Origin: Chitinophagaceae bacterium 26-R-25
GTDB lineage: Bacteria; Bacteroidota; Bacteroidia; Chitinophagales; Chitinophagaceae
NCBI GenBank assembly: GCA_029906195.1
Contig: JARWSJ010000002.1
Span: 868,001 to 932,000, forward strand
Length of the DNA: 64,000 nt
Direction: 5' to 3'
In this document: in pieces, positions 8,901 through 17,325 of the stretch
Layout: each line of letters starts with the position of its first letter
Numbering within the stretch: the first letter of the stretch is position 1
Made by a program: the position numbers and the translations under genes
The notes under the pieces: model-generated
Databases searched by the model: none
Told to the model about the DNA's origin: nothing
Seen by the model: only the letters and a program-made list of their open reading frames with translations

Positions 8901-10565
8901 ATGGATGAAATTCTAACATATGGTGAAGATGTAAACGAAATGCCAATGCAGGTTGGTGGGATGTCGTTGTTTGCAGAATTGATCATGTCGTTAGGAACTT
9001 CTACAAAAACCAACGACAAGCTTGAAGCATTATCAAATTATTTTTCGGTTGCGAGTGACAAGGACAAAGTGTGGATGATCGCAATTTTTAGTGGCAGAAG
9101 GCCACGAAGATCAGTGAGTGCAGCACTGCTTCAGCTGTGGTGCCTTGAATTAGTAAATCTTCCGCAATGGTTATTTGCAGAATGTTACCTTACTGTAGGT
9201 GATCTGGCAGAAACCATTTCACTGCTCATACCTCCTGAAATAATGGTGCAGAAAGAAGAACAACCTTTACACTTTTATATTGAGCAACTTATTGCCATTG
9301 AGAAGCAAAGCGAAGAAGTGAAGAAACAATTCATAATAGAATCATGGCGACAAATGAACCAGCAGGAGCGTTTTGTATTCAATAAACTGATCACAGGGAA
9401 TTTTAGAATCGGCGTATCGCAACAATTGATGGTAAACGCATTGTCGAAAGTTACAGAGCTACCTGCGGCCACAGTAGCGCATCGAATCAGTGGCAACTGG
9501 GATCCGGTGATGACAACATTTTCGGCGCTCTTGCATGAAAGCAGTACAGATGTTTCCAAACCTTACCCGTTTTATCTTGCCTATGCCATTGAAGGCGAAC
9601 CTGCAGAACTTGGCACTCCGCACGAATGGCAGGCAGAGTGGAAATGGGATGGGATTCGCGGGCAAATCATCAAGCGAAATAACGAGTTGTTTGTTTGGAG
9701 CAGAGGAGAAGAATTGATCACCGAAAAATTTCCCGAATATCATTTTCTTAAAGACAAACTTCCCGATGGAATTGTAATGGATGGTGAAATTATTTCAGGA
9801 AGGCAAAATGATGAAGGTTTTGTGGTATTGCCATTTGCGAATTTGCAGACACGCATCGGTCGAAAAAATATTTCCAAAAAGCAATTGCTGGAAGCGCCTG
9901 TTATTTTCATTGCGTATGATCTGCTGGAATACAACCATGAAGATTGGCGCGAAAAAACAATGCAGGAAAGACGGATACAATTGGAACAAATAGTTGCCGG
10001 GTTGCATAGCAGTGCGGTCTTTCTTTCACCTGAGATATCATTCAGTTCTTGGACCGAACTAGCCGCCACTCGTGAAACAGCGCGATTGATCAATTCTGAG
10101 GGTGTGATGTTAAAAAGAAAAACTTCCGTTTACCAGGTTGGAAGAAAAAGAGGCGACTGGTGGAAATGGAAAATAGATCCATTAACCATAGATGCAGTAA
10201 TGATTTATGCACAAAAAGGTAGTGGCAGAAGAAGCAACCTCTACACCGATTATACATTTGCCGTAAAAGATGGAGATAAGTTGGTACCATTTACGAAAGC
10301 CTATTCGGGCCTTACGGATAAAGAGTTTGGTGAAGTAGATTATTTCGTTAAAAGAAATTCTTTGGAGAAATTTGGTCCGGTGCGAACCGTAAAACCTGAA
10401 CTCGTATTTGAAATTGCATTCGAAGGAATCGCCGCTTCGAATCGTCACAAATCGGGTGTGGCGCTTCGTTTTCCCCGAATCAACCGCTGGCGAAAAGACA
10501 AGAAGCCGGATGAGATCAATACGCTGGAAGACTTGAAACAGATGCTGGAGCAATATGGGAAGTAA
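8901..10565 (+). CDS. ATP-dependent DNA ligase of the ligase-associated repair cluster
   Basis: About 555 residues. The nucleotidyltransferase motif I is EWKWDGIR with the adenylated Lys248. Downstream are SRGEE (motif Ia/III region), DGEI (motif III), EGVMLKR (motif IV) and WWKWK (motif V), then an OB-fold C-terminus. An N-terminal DNA-binding domain occupies the first ~200 residues. It seals nicks using ATP and belongs with the neighbouring exonuclease, helicase and phosphoesterase. Start: ATG 8901 sits right after the repeat arm; similarity to the family begins at MSLFAEL, so ATG 8961 is a good alternative. Confidence 0.92.
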   Translation: MDEILTYGEDVNEMPMQVGGMSLFAELIMSLGTSTKTNDKLEALSNYFSVASDKDKVWMIAIFSGRRPRRSVSAALLQLWCLELVNLPQWLFAECYLTVGDLAETISLLIPPEIMVQKEEQPLHFYIEQLIAIEKQSEEVKKQFIIESWRQMNQQERFVFNKLITGNFRIGVSQQLMVNALSKVTELPAATVAHRISGNWDPVMTTFSALLHESSTDVSKPYPFYLAYAIEGEPAELGTPHEWQAEWKWDGIRGQIIKRNNELFVWSRGEELITEKFPEYHFLKDKLPDGIVMDGEIISGRQNDEGFVVLPFANLQTRIGRKNISKKQLLEAPVIFIAYDLLEYNHEDWREKTMQERRIQLEQIVAGLHSSAVFLSPEISFSSWTELAATRETARLINSEGVMLKRKTSVYQVGRKRGDWWKWKIDPLTIDAVMIYAQKGSGRRSNLYTDYTFAVKDGDKLVPFTKAYSGLTDKEFGEVDYFVKRNSLEKFGPVRTVKPELVFEIAFEGIAASNRHKSGVALRFPRINRWRKDKKPDEINTLEDLKQMLEQYGK

Positions 10566-10653
10566 TTGAAAATTGAAAGTTGAAAGTTGAAAATGCAGAG
10601 TTGCAAAAAAATCTGTGTAAATCAGTCTAATCTGTGTCATCTGTGTGCTTTCT
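10566..10653. repeat. Hybrid repeat: TTGAAAGT arm plus AATCTGTGT words
   Basis: A TTGAAAGT arm (10566-10594) follows the ligase stop codon. The other half (10609-10653) consists of ATCTGTGT/AATCAGTC words, a family that appears again at 45717-45761. The halves are not complementary. Confidence 0.65.
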
Positions 10654-10699
10654 CTCAGCCACCGATTTTTCCTTAAATTTATACCTCTTAAAAATAAGT

Positions 10700-12103
10700 A
10701 TGCCTTTAATGAAATCAATGATAGTGGGATTGGGTGTCGTGGCATTTGCGGCGGTTATTTTGAGTAGTTCCACAAATTCATCAAGCCCGGGAAAAGATGA
10801 AAAGCCGGAGCCAATTCCTCCGAGTGTACAGCGCACTGGAAATGCAGCGCAGGGTTATACTTACTTAACAACGGGTGATTATGTGAAAGGCGGCATCCCA
10901 TACAGTTTCTTCAAAATGGCGATGGGCAAAGAGAAAAAAAATTATCTTCAACGCGATGGCCTCAATGCAAATGTGAGTTATGATTACACGGTGGTGAAAG
11001 CAACGAACGGTGAAAACCTGGTCGCCCCAAATTGCATGCAATGCCACGCGCAAGTGTTCAACGATTCTGTGTACATTGGCATGGGCAACACTTTCATTGA
11101 TTTTAGCAATGGTCAAAAGCTCGATATAAGACAACTCAATACGCTCGAAAAAGTATTAAAAACAACTGCTCCGAAAAAATATCGCGCGGCACTTCCATTT
11201 ATAACTGTTGCCAAGGCAATTGGTCCTAAGCTCATCACGGAAGTTCGTGGTGTGAACGCGGCAGACAGGCTGGCGGCGGTTCTTGCGGCGCATCGCAATC
11301 CTGAAACTTTTGAGTGGAGCGATGAACCGTTGCTCGATGTTCCCGATGAAGTGTATCCAACAGATGTTCCGGCGTGGTGGTTGCTGAAAAAGAAAAACGC
11401 CATGTTCTACACAGGCTTTGGCCGTGGCGATTTTGGAAGATTTTTAATGGCGTCGAACCTGCTCACGGTAAATGATACGTCCGAGTCGAGAGAAGTAGAT
11501 AGCAGGATCAGTGATGTGCTGGCTTATATTTATTCCATCCAGCCGCCAAAATATCCGGGCAATGTTGATGCAAATTTGGCTGCCAAAGGAAAGGATATTT
11601 TTATTGATCATTGTTCCAAATGCCACGGCACGTATGGTGATGATGATGCTTATCCCAATTTATTGATTCCGGAATCTATCATTAAAACGGATTCCATGTT
11701 GTTCAAAAGCAACTATCAGAATCCTCAGTTTGTGACATGGTTCAATAAGAGTTGGTTTTCCAAAGGCGACCATCCTGCAAAGTTGCAACCGTACAATGGC
11801 TACATCGCTCCGCCGCTGGATGGCGTTTGGGCAACGGCACCTTATCTGCACAATGGTTCAGTGCCAACAATTGACGGTGTTTTGAATAGCAAAGCAAGGC
11901 CTAAATACTGGTCACGCAATTTCGATGATCCGCAATACGATTATCAAAATCTTGGCTGGCAATACAAAACAGAAACCAAAGCAGTAAACACAGTAACCTA
12001 CAACACCACGCTGAAAGGCTATGGCAATTACGGCCATTATTTTGGTGATAGACTTACGGAGCAGGAAAGGAAGGCCGTGGTGGAGTATTTGAAAACGCTT
12101 TAG
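10700..12103 (+). CDS. Diheme c-type cytochrome, RoxA / cytochrome c peroxidase-like
   Basis: 467 residues from ATG 10700; the longer frame upstream runs through repeat sequence. An N-terminal hydrophobic helix (export signal or anchor) is followed by two CxxCH haem sites, C112/C115/H116 and C305/C308/H309. The C-terminal segment ATAPYLHNGSVPT is characteristic of the RoxA-like and cytochrome-peroxidase-like group. It should be a periplasmic or membrane-attached electron carrier or oxidoreductase; the substrate cannot be inferred. It sits inside the ligase-associated repair cluster but has no evident role there. Confidence 0.85.
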   Translation: MPLMKSMIVGLGVVAFAAVILSSSTNSSSPGKDEKPEPIPPSVQRTGNAAQGYTYLTTGDYVKGGIPYSFFKMAMGKEKKNYLQRDGLNANVSYDYTVVKATNGENLVAPNCMQCHAQVFNDSVYIGMGNTFIDFSNGQKLDIRQLNTLEKVLKTTAPKKYRAALPFITVAKAIGPKLITEVRGVNAADRLAAVLAAHRNPETFEWSDEPLLDVPDEVYPTDVPAWWLLKKKNAMFYTGFGRGDFGRFLMASNLLTVNDTSESREVDSRISDVLAYIYSIQPPKYPGNVDANLAAKGKDIFIDHCSKCHGTYGDDDAYPNLLIPESIIKTDSMLFKSNYQNPQFVTWFNKSWFSKGDHPAKLQPYNGYIAPPLDGVWATAPYLHNGSVPTIDGVLNSKARPKYWSRNFDDPQYDYQNLGWQYKTETKAVNTVTYNTTLKGYGNYGHYFGDRLTEQERKAVVEYLKTL

Positions 12104-12106
12104 TGA

Positions 12107-12139
12107 GGAATTAGGAATTAGAAATTAGGAATTAGAAGT
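12107..12139. repeat. Single GGAATTA arm
   Basis: A run of GGAATTA/GAAATTA words starting 3 bases after the cytochrome stop codon, without a pyrimidine partner arm nearby. Confidence 0.65.
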
Positions 12140-12167
12140 AAGTCAGAGTGCCGAATGTTTTAACTAG

Positions 12168-12252
12168 CCCCAGCGGGGCGAAATGTTAGTAGAAGAAGGA
12201 AAGAATTTAGAATATGAGAGCGGGCCCCAGAGGGGCGACATGTTAAATGTTG
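12168..12252. repeat. Pair of CCCCAGCGGGGCGAAATG repeats
   Basis: Two direct copies of a compact CCCC...GGGG dyad followed by CGAAATGTTA or CGACATGTTA (about 12169-12188 and 12224-12247). This word is known to me as scattered in Bacteroidota intergenic DNA. Confidence 0.6.
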
Positions 12253-12264
12253 TCTGACACGCGG

Positions 12265-12301
12265 CAAGACCTGACAGGTTTTAAAAACCTGTCAGGTCTT
12301 G
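12265..12301. repeat. Perfect 17-bp palindrome CAAGACCTGACAGGTTT
   Basis: Arms 12265-12281 and 12285-12301 are perfect reverse complements with a 3-base loop. It lies 63 bases before the helicase start. There is no T-run, so it is more likely a mobile palindromic repeat than a terminator. Confidence 0.8.
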
Positions 12302-12364
12302 GTCTCCGACGTTTTAAAACCGCTGAGTTGAGTACACTATTAATTATTCTTCATTAATTATTAA

Positions 12365-14869
12365 TTGTTTTTGAAAAAAACTCCCGGATACAAAATAATC
12401 AAGGCTTGGCTGGCGGAAAAAGACCGTACTCCTTTTCGTTTTCAGGAGGAAGCATGGGCGCATATTGTAGATGGCAAGCATGGTTTAGTAAATGCGCCAA
12501 CAGGCTTTGGTAAAACCTATTCTGTTTTTCTCGGTGCATTGATTCAGTTTATCAATGATCATCCGAAAGATTACAAAACAAGAAGCAAGAATGGACTGCA
12601 GTTGATTTGGGTAACGCCGCTGCGAGCCCTGGCAAAGGACATCGGCCGTGCAATGGAAGAAGTAATTGCAGAACTGGGCATGGAATGGAAGGTGGGCGTG
12701 CGAAATGGCGATACTGAAATAAGCGAACGGCAAAAACAAAAGCGGCAAATGCCGGAAGTGCTTATCATTACGCCAGAAAGTTTGCATTTGTTGCTTGCGC
12801 AAAAAGGCTACTACGATATTTTTAAATACCTGCGCATTGTCGCAGTTGACGAATGGCATGAGTTGCTAGGCAGCAAACGTGGCGTACAGGTGGAGCTTGC
12901 TATTTCACGCATTGTGAATGTTGGCAAATCATGGATGAAAGAAACAGCTTCTTCTGCAAACGGTTATGATAAGCCAGTGCAAGTCTGGGGCATCAGCGCC
13001 ACGATTGGTAACCTCGACCAGGCGAAAGATGTTTTATTATCGCCAGTAAAAGAACACGGCGTTATTGTAAAAGCAGATCTGAAAAAGAAAATAGAGATCA
13101 TCCCGATCATTCCGGATGAAATCGAAAAATATCCGTGGGCGGGACATTTAGGCTTGAAGCTTGTACATAAGGTGGTGCCTATTGTAAGAGAAAGTAAAAC
13201 CACACTGGTATTCATCAACACAAGAGGCATGAGTGAGAGGTGGTACCAGGCTTTACTTGATGAAGCCCCGGACCTGGCAGGTGCCATTGCATTGCATCAC
13301 GGAAGTATTGAGCAGGCACTTCGACTTTGGGTGGAAGACAGCTTGCATACGGGCAGATTAAAAGTGGTAGTAAGCACCGCCAGTCTTGATCTGGGTGTTG
13401 ACTTCAGGCCGGTTGATACAGTAATACAAGTCGGATCACCAAAAGGTGTTGCACGATTTTTACAGCGTGCGGGACGGAGTGGTCACCAACCCGATGCAGT
13501 GAGCAAAATTTATTTTCTGCCAACACATTCACTCGAACTGGTGGAAGCTGCGGCGCTGAAAAGTGCCGTGAAGGAAAACCTGATTGAAAGCCGCGAGCCA
13601 ATGATGTTGTGCTTTGACGTGTTGATACAATACCTCTGCACTTTGGCCGTATCAGACGGTTTTTATCCCGAAGAGATTTTTAATGAAGTAAGAGCAACGT
13701 TTTGCTATAGCGATATTACATACGAAGAGTGGCAGGAGTTGCTATACTTTGTAACTAATGGTGGCAACGCTTTGCAGCAATATGATGAATACAAAAAAGT
13801 AGAGATCATCAATGGTTTGTACAAAATAACCAGCCGGAGAATTGCGATGAGGCACCGCTTACACATTGGTACCATCGTGAGTGAATCTATGTTGAAAGTG
13901 CGCTTTATAAGCGGCGGTTATATTGGCGTGATAGAAGAATGGTTTGTGTCAAGATTGGAGCCCGGCGAAGTTTTTACGCTTGCAGGGAGAAACGTGGAAC
14001 TTGTAATGATCAAAGACATGACGGTGCTCGTGCGCAGATCAACTTCTAAAAAAACGATTGTTCCAAGCTGGCAGGGTGGACGCATGCCACTCTCCGCAAA
14101 CCTCGGTCGAAAGTTGCGGGAGAAGTTTGACGAAGCGCTGGTGCCAAAACCAGATCGCGATATAGAGCTCGAAGTATTGCAACCATTATTTGAGTTGCAG
14201 GAACATCTTTCAAGGGTGCCACGGGCAAATGAATTGCTGATCGAGCAAATTGAAACAAAGGAAGGCTTCCATCTTTTTGTACACACTTTTGAAGGCAGGC
14301 TCGTGAATGAAGCCATGGCGGCTATTTTGGCGTATAGAATCAGTAAGATCGTCCCTATCACATTTTCATTTGCGATGAACGATTACAGTTTTGAACTACT
14401 CAGTGACCAGCCCATTCCTGTAGACGATACAAACGTTTATGAATTGTTCACAACCGAATCTTTGTTAGACGATATCCAGCGAAGTGCAAATGCCACGGAA
14501 ATGGCTAAACGAAAATTCAGGGATATTTCAGTGATTGGTGGATTGATTTTTCAGGGTTACCCGGGGGAGTATAAAAAAGCCCGGCACTTGCAGTCATCTG
14601 CTTCATTGTTGTTCAAAGTGTTCCGCGAATACGATAAAGATAATTTGCTATTAAGGCAGGCATTCCAGGAAGTACTGTTCCAGCAAATGGAAGAAGTACG
14701 TTTGCGTAATATGCTGGAGCGAATTCAATCCTCGAAAATTATATTGAGTTTCCCCGAACGCCTTACGCCATTCAGCTTCCCTGTAAAAGTAGACAGCATG
14801 CGTGAAGCCTTATCATCTGAAAGTTTGGAAGATCGGGTGAAGAAGATGCAGCAACAGTTGGGGAGTTGA
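12365..14869 (+). CDS. Lhr-like DEXH-box helicase, DNA ligase-associated
   Basis: 834 residues. Superfamily 2 motifs: Walker A APTGFGKT (residues 44-51), TPLRALAKD (Ia), TPESLHLLL, DEWH at about residue 162 (motif II), SATIG (III), TTLVFINTR (IV), STASLDLGVDF (V) and QRAGRSGH (VI). A winged-helix and Lhr-core C-terminal domain follows. Lhr-Core enzymes are 3'-5' DNA translocases. The helicase belongs with the exonuclease, ligase and metallophosphoesterase genes around it. There is no ATG near the N-terminus: TTG at 12365 or 12371 must start the protein. The stop codon is inside the following repeat arm. Confidence 0.93.
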   Translation: MFLKKTPGYKIIKAWLAEKDRTPFRFQEEAWAHIVDGKHGLVNAPTGFGKTYSVFLGALIQFINDHPKDYKTRSKNGLQLIWVTPLRALAKDIGRAMEEVIAELGMEWKVGVRNGDTEISERQKQKRQMPEVLIITPESLHLLLAQKGYYDIFKYLRIVAVDEWHELLGSKRGVQVELAISRIVNVGKSWMKETASSANGYDKPVQVWGISATIGNLDQAKDVLLSPVKEHGVIVKADLKKKIEIIPIIPDEIEKYPWAGHLGLKLVHKVVPIVRESKTTLVFINTRGMSERWYQALLDEAPDLAGAIALHHGSIEQALRLWVEDSLHTGRLKVVVSTASLDLGVDFRPVDTVIQVGSPKGVARFLQRAGRSGHQPDAVSKIYFLPTHSLELVEAAALKSAVKENLIESREPMMLCFDVLIQYLCTLAVSDGFYPEEIFNEVRATFCYSDITYEEWQELLYFVTNGGNALQQYDEYKKVEIINGLYKITSRRIAMRHRLHIGTIVSESMLKVRFISGGYIGVIEEWFVSRLEPGEVFTLAGRNVELVMIKDMTVLVRRSTSKKTIVPSWQGGRMPLSANLGRKLREKFDEALVPKPDRDIELEVLQPLFELQEHLSRVPRANELLIEQIETKEGFHLFVHTFEGRLVNEAMAAILAYRISKIVPITFSFAMNDYSFELLSDQPIPVDDTNVYELFTTESLLDDIQRSANATEMAKRKFRDISVIGGLIFQGYPGEYKKARHLQSSASLLFKVFREYDKDNLLLRQAFQEVLFQQMEEVRLRNMLERIQSSKIILSFPERLTPFSFPVKVDSMREALSSESLEDRVKKMQQQLGS

Positions 14870-14978
14870 GAATTGAAAATTGAAAGTTGAAAATTGAAAA
14901 TGTGTTTTATGTTTTAACCTCAGGGCGAATGCGATTCGCCCCTACCATTTTCAACTTTCAACTTTCAATTTTCAATTA
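14864..14978. repeat. Inverted TTGAAAGT array with GGGCGAAT core
   Basis: Arms at 14864-14902 and 14946-14978 pair. The spacer carries GGGCGAATGCGATTCGCCC (14923-14941), a palindrome also found at 40275 and 43760. The left arm includes the helicase stop codon (Gly-Ser-stop, as in the HxlR gene). Confidence 0.85.
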
Positions 14979-15488
14979 TTAATGCATATGCTTCAACTGT
15001 GTGCCATACAGAATGATAAACACCACAGGAAATATTAAGAAGAAAAGGAAAAATGGAGAAAAAGCTCCGGCGCCGATAAATATAAACGTGGTGATAATTG
15101 GCAGTACTTCTCCGATCAGCCAAACATAATAACCTTGCTTCAGTAGCTTTCTCATTTGGACGGCTCCATAGATACACAGCCCGGTTGCGATGAGCGCCAC
15201 CAATAAAATAGGAACCCTGTTTTCCATAGATTTTCTTGATACTTCAAGCATCTCTGGTCCCGTCATTTTTTTTACAAATTCTGGTGCATTTTCAAGCTCA
15301 GGAGATCCTTGCATTTTTTCCAGTTTTTCATAACCCGATTTTGCCGTTGCAAAACTATAAAAAGATGAAAGAATGGTAATGCCAGACCAAATAAAAGTAA
15401 GAATCGTCAGTACGTTTAAAGTGCTGGGTAGTTTTTTAGGTTCTTCGATACCCGAAAGGTGATCGTTCGTAGAAGCGAAATCGTTCAT
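14979..15488 (-). CDS. Hypothetical four-helix membrane protein
   Basis: 169 residues. A polar N-terminus of about 20 residues is followed by a membrane helix, a ~55-residue charged loop, then three more hydrophobic segments, the last very rich in Phe and Ile. I do not recognise the family. It is on the opposite strand between the helicase and the phosphoesterase of the repair cluster, so it is probably an unrelated insertion. The start ATG (15488) gives a reasonable N-terminus. Confidence 0.65.
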   Translation of the reverse strand: MNDFASTNDHLSGIEEPKKLPSTLNVLTILTFIWSGITILSSFYSFATAKSGYEKLEKMQGSPELENAPEFVKKMTGPEMLEVSRKSMENRVPILLVALIATGLCIYGAVQMRKLLKQGYYVWLIGEVLPIITTFIFIGAGAFSPFFLFFLIFPVVFIILYGTQLKHMH

Positions 15489-15565
15489 AAAAGAGGCTTT
15501 GATGATTGTTTAATTGAGTTAAATGTAACAAAAGCAGTTGAATACTTTATAATTGAGGGCATAAC

Positions 15566-15720
15566 AATTTGAAAATTTGAAGATTTGAAAATTTGAAAAT
15601 GCTTTCAGTGTTACTTTTTATGTTTCAAATGAAATCTCCAGATATCGGAGAGCAAATAGTAAACTCGAAAGGACGCGTCCAAAGAATTTTCAAATTTTGA
15701 AATTTTCAAATTTTCAAATT
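15566..15720. repeat. Inverted TTTGAAAA array with conserved core
   Basis: Arms 15566-15601 and 15684-15720 pair. The spacer contains CTCCAGATATCGGAGAG, and this core recurs in opposite orientation in the array at 17099-17283. Confidence 0.85.
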
Positions 15721-15723
15721 GAA

Positions 15724-15731
15724 TAAATTTG
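15724..15731 (+). promoter_or_regulatory. TAAATTTG -7 promoter box of the phosphoesterase gene
   Basis: A perfect TAnnTTTG box ends 5 bases before the ATG at 15737. Transcription would start at or next to the start codon, suggesting a leaderless mRNA, and argues against the TTG at 15719 as start. Confidence 0.5.
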
Positions 15732-15736
15732 CTTCT

Positions 15737-16414
15737 ATGCAGGCGCCGGTTAAATACACATTGAGGGAACAAACACTTTGGTTATCATCACAAAGAGTCA
15801 TTTATTGGGAGGAAGCAAAAGCGCTTTTACTTTCGGATCTGCATTTCGGTAAAACCGGCCACTTTAGAAAAGAAGGGATCGCTGTTCCCCAAAATATGTA
15901 TAAAGAAGATCTGCAGCGACTTTTTCAATTGATTCAGTTTTTTAAGCCTGAGCAACTCATCATCGTTGGCGATATGTTTCACAGCAGTGCCAATAAAGAG
16001 ATGGATTTCTTTCGTCGCTGGCGAAACGATTTCGATAACCTGCACATACAATTGGTAAAGGGCAACCACGACATTCTGAAAGATGAGTTGTATCGTCAAA
16101 TGGGCATTTCCGTTTGCGATGCCGATATCACCACCTGCACAGCGGAAGGTGATGGCGCCTTTTTGTTTACACACGATATTGCTGCTGCTGATTTTGATAC
16201 GATTGACAAATATGTTTTCAGTGGCCACATTCACCCGGGTGTGCGCATCAACGGACTGGGTAAGCAGTCACTGGCGTTTCCCTGTTTTTATTTTGGCGAA
16301 CAATTCGCAGTGCTGCCGGCATTCAGCAAGTTCACCGGTTTCGCAAGAATTGATATCTACAAGAAAGATGATGTTTTTGCACTGGTAAATGATTCAGTAA
16401 TTCGGGTAAATTAA
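15737..16414 (+). CDS. DNA ligase-associated metallophosphoesterase
   Basis: 225 residues from ATG 15737. Calcineurin-like metal motifs appear in order: SDLHFGK (DxH), GDMFHS (GDxxH variant), KGNHD (GNHD), FTHD and SGHIHPG (GHxH). This fits the small phosphoesterase of the four-gene ligase-associated repair module, thought to act on DNA ends or phosphomonoesters/diesters with Mn2+. It is the last module member here, separated from the helicase by an opposite-strand gene. The promoter box just before the ATG suggests independent transcription. Confidence 0.9.
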   Translation: MQAPVKYTLREQTLWLSSQRVIYWEEAKALLLSDLHFGKTGHFRKEGIAVPQNMYKEDLQRLFQLIQFFKPEQLIIVGDMFHSSANKEMDFFRRWRNDFDNLHIQLVKGNHDILKDELYRQMGISVCDADITTCTAEGDGAFLFTHDIAAADFDTIDKYVFSGHIHPGVRINGLGKQSLAFPCFYFGEQFAVLPAFSKFTGFARIDIYKKDDVFALVNDSVIRVN

Positions 16415-16570
16415 GAATTGGGAATTAAGAATTAAGAATTAAGAATTCTTTCTGTGTGTTATTGCTTACTGAATCTTCCCCTTAGAAGGTTTATCATTAA
16501 AGCAACTTAATCTTTCAAATTGAATGTATCACCGGGGCAATTCTTAATTCTTAATTCCTAATTCTTAATT
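16415..16570. repeat. Inverted GAATTAAG array
   Basis: Arms 16415-16451 and 16539-16570, unit GAATTAA; the array abuts the phosphoesterase stop codon. Confidence 0.8.
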
Positions 16571-16656
16571 GTTCCTCGATAAATCTCTGCTACTCACCGA
16601 TTTTTTTCTCTCAATTACGTTACAATTCGTAAGTTTAGCCACAATCCAAAACAACC

Positions 16657-17097
16657 ATGTTTAAAAGATTACTTGCAATTATGGCAATCAGTGTATTTAC
16701 CCTGACTAACGTATCTGCTCAGACGAAGGATGAAAAAGCAGTTGCCGACGCTGTGGAGACTTTGCGCAAAGCGATGATCAGCGCAGATAAAGCCGCTCTC
16801 GAAGGCATAACACTCGATCAGTTGACATATGGACATTCAAGCGGTAAGCTGGAAGACAAGAAAACATTTGTGGAAAATATCACGAATGGCAATTCGCATT
16901 TCCTGGATATCACTTTAACTGATCAAACAATTACCGTTGTAAAAGAAACGGCTATTGTAAGGCACAAACTGTCTGCCAACACAGATGATAAAGGAAAAGG
17001 ACCGGGGAAGGTGGAACTTTATATTTTGCTGGTATGGCAAAAAAATGGTGGAAAATGGAAATTGCTCGCAAGACAGGCGGTTAAAGTAAATCCATAG
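16657..17097 (+). CDS. Exported DUF4440 / NTF2-like protein
   Basis: 146 residues with a cleavable signal peptide (hydrophobic run ending NVSAQ). The mature part is a single NTF2-like alpha+beta cone: AVADAVETLRKAMISADKAAL, then YGHSSGKL, and a C-terminal strand WKLLARQAVKV. These DUF4440/SnoaL-like small proteins are common in Bacteroidota and are often of unknown substrate. TAAGTTTA upstream is one base from the -7 consensus. It precedes the sigma factor gene but is separated from it by a repeat array, so co-regulation is uncertain. Confidence 0.8.
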   Translation: MFKRLLAIMAISVFTLTNVSAQTKDEKAVADAVETLRKAMISADKAALEGITLDQLTYGHSSGKLEDKKTFVENITNGNSHFLDITLTDQTITVVKETAIVRHKLSANTDDKGKGPGKVELYILLVWQKNGGKWKLLARQAVKVNP

Positions 17098-17098
17098 G

Positions 17099-17283
17099 AT
17101 AATTTGAAAATTTGAAAATATGAGAATTTCCCGTCCGACCAGTCATCCGGGCGGGGAAAATGCTTTTAGGCGCGTAATTTGGGATTAGTTATGAACTCTC
17201 GGATATCTGGAGAGTTCATTTGAAAAATGAGAAGGAGCACCAAATGAATTTTCAAATTTTCAAATCCTCAAATTTTCAAATTT
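17099..17283. repeat. Inverted TTTGAAAA array with ATGAACTCTC hairpin core
   Basis: Arms 17099-17131 and 17247-17283. The core hairpin pairs 17191-17200 with 17210-17219 perfectly over a 9-base loop. The core resembles, in reverse orientation, that of the array at 15566-15720. Confidence 0.85.
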
Positions 17284-17325
17284 GCTTGAAATTCAAGATC
17301 AGGAAAATAACTGTAACTATCGGGA

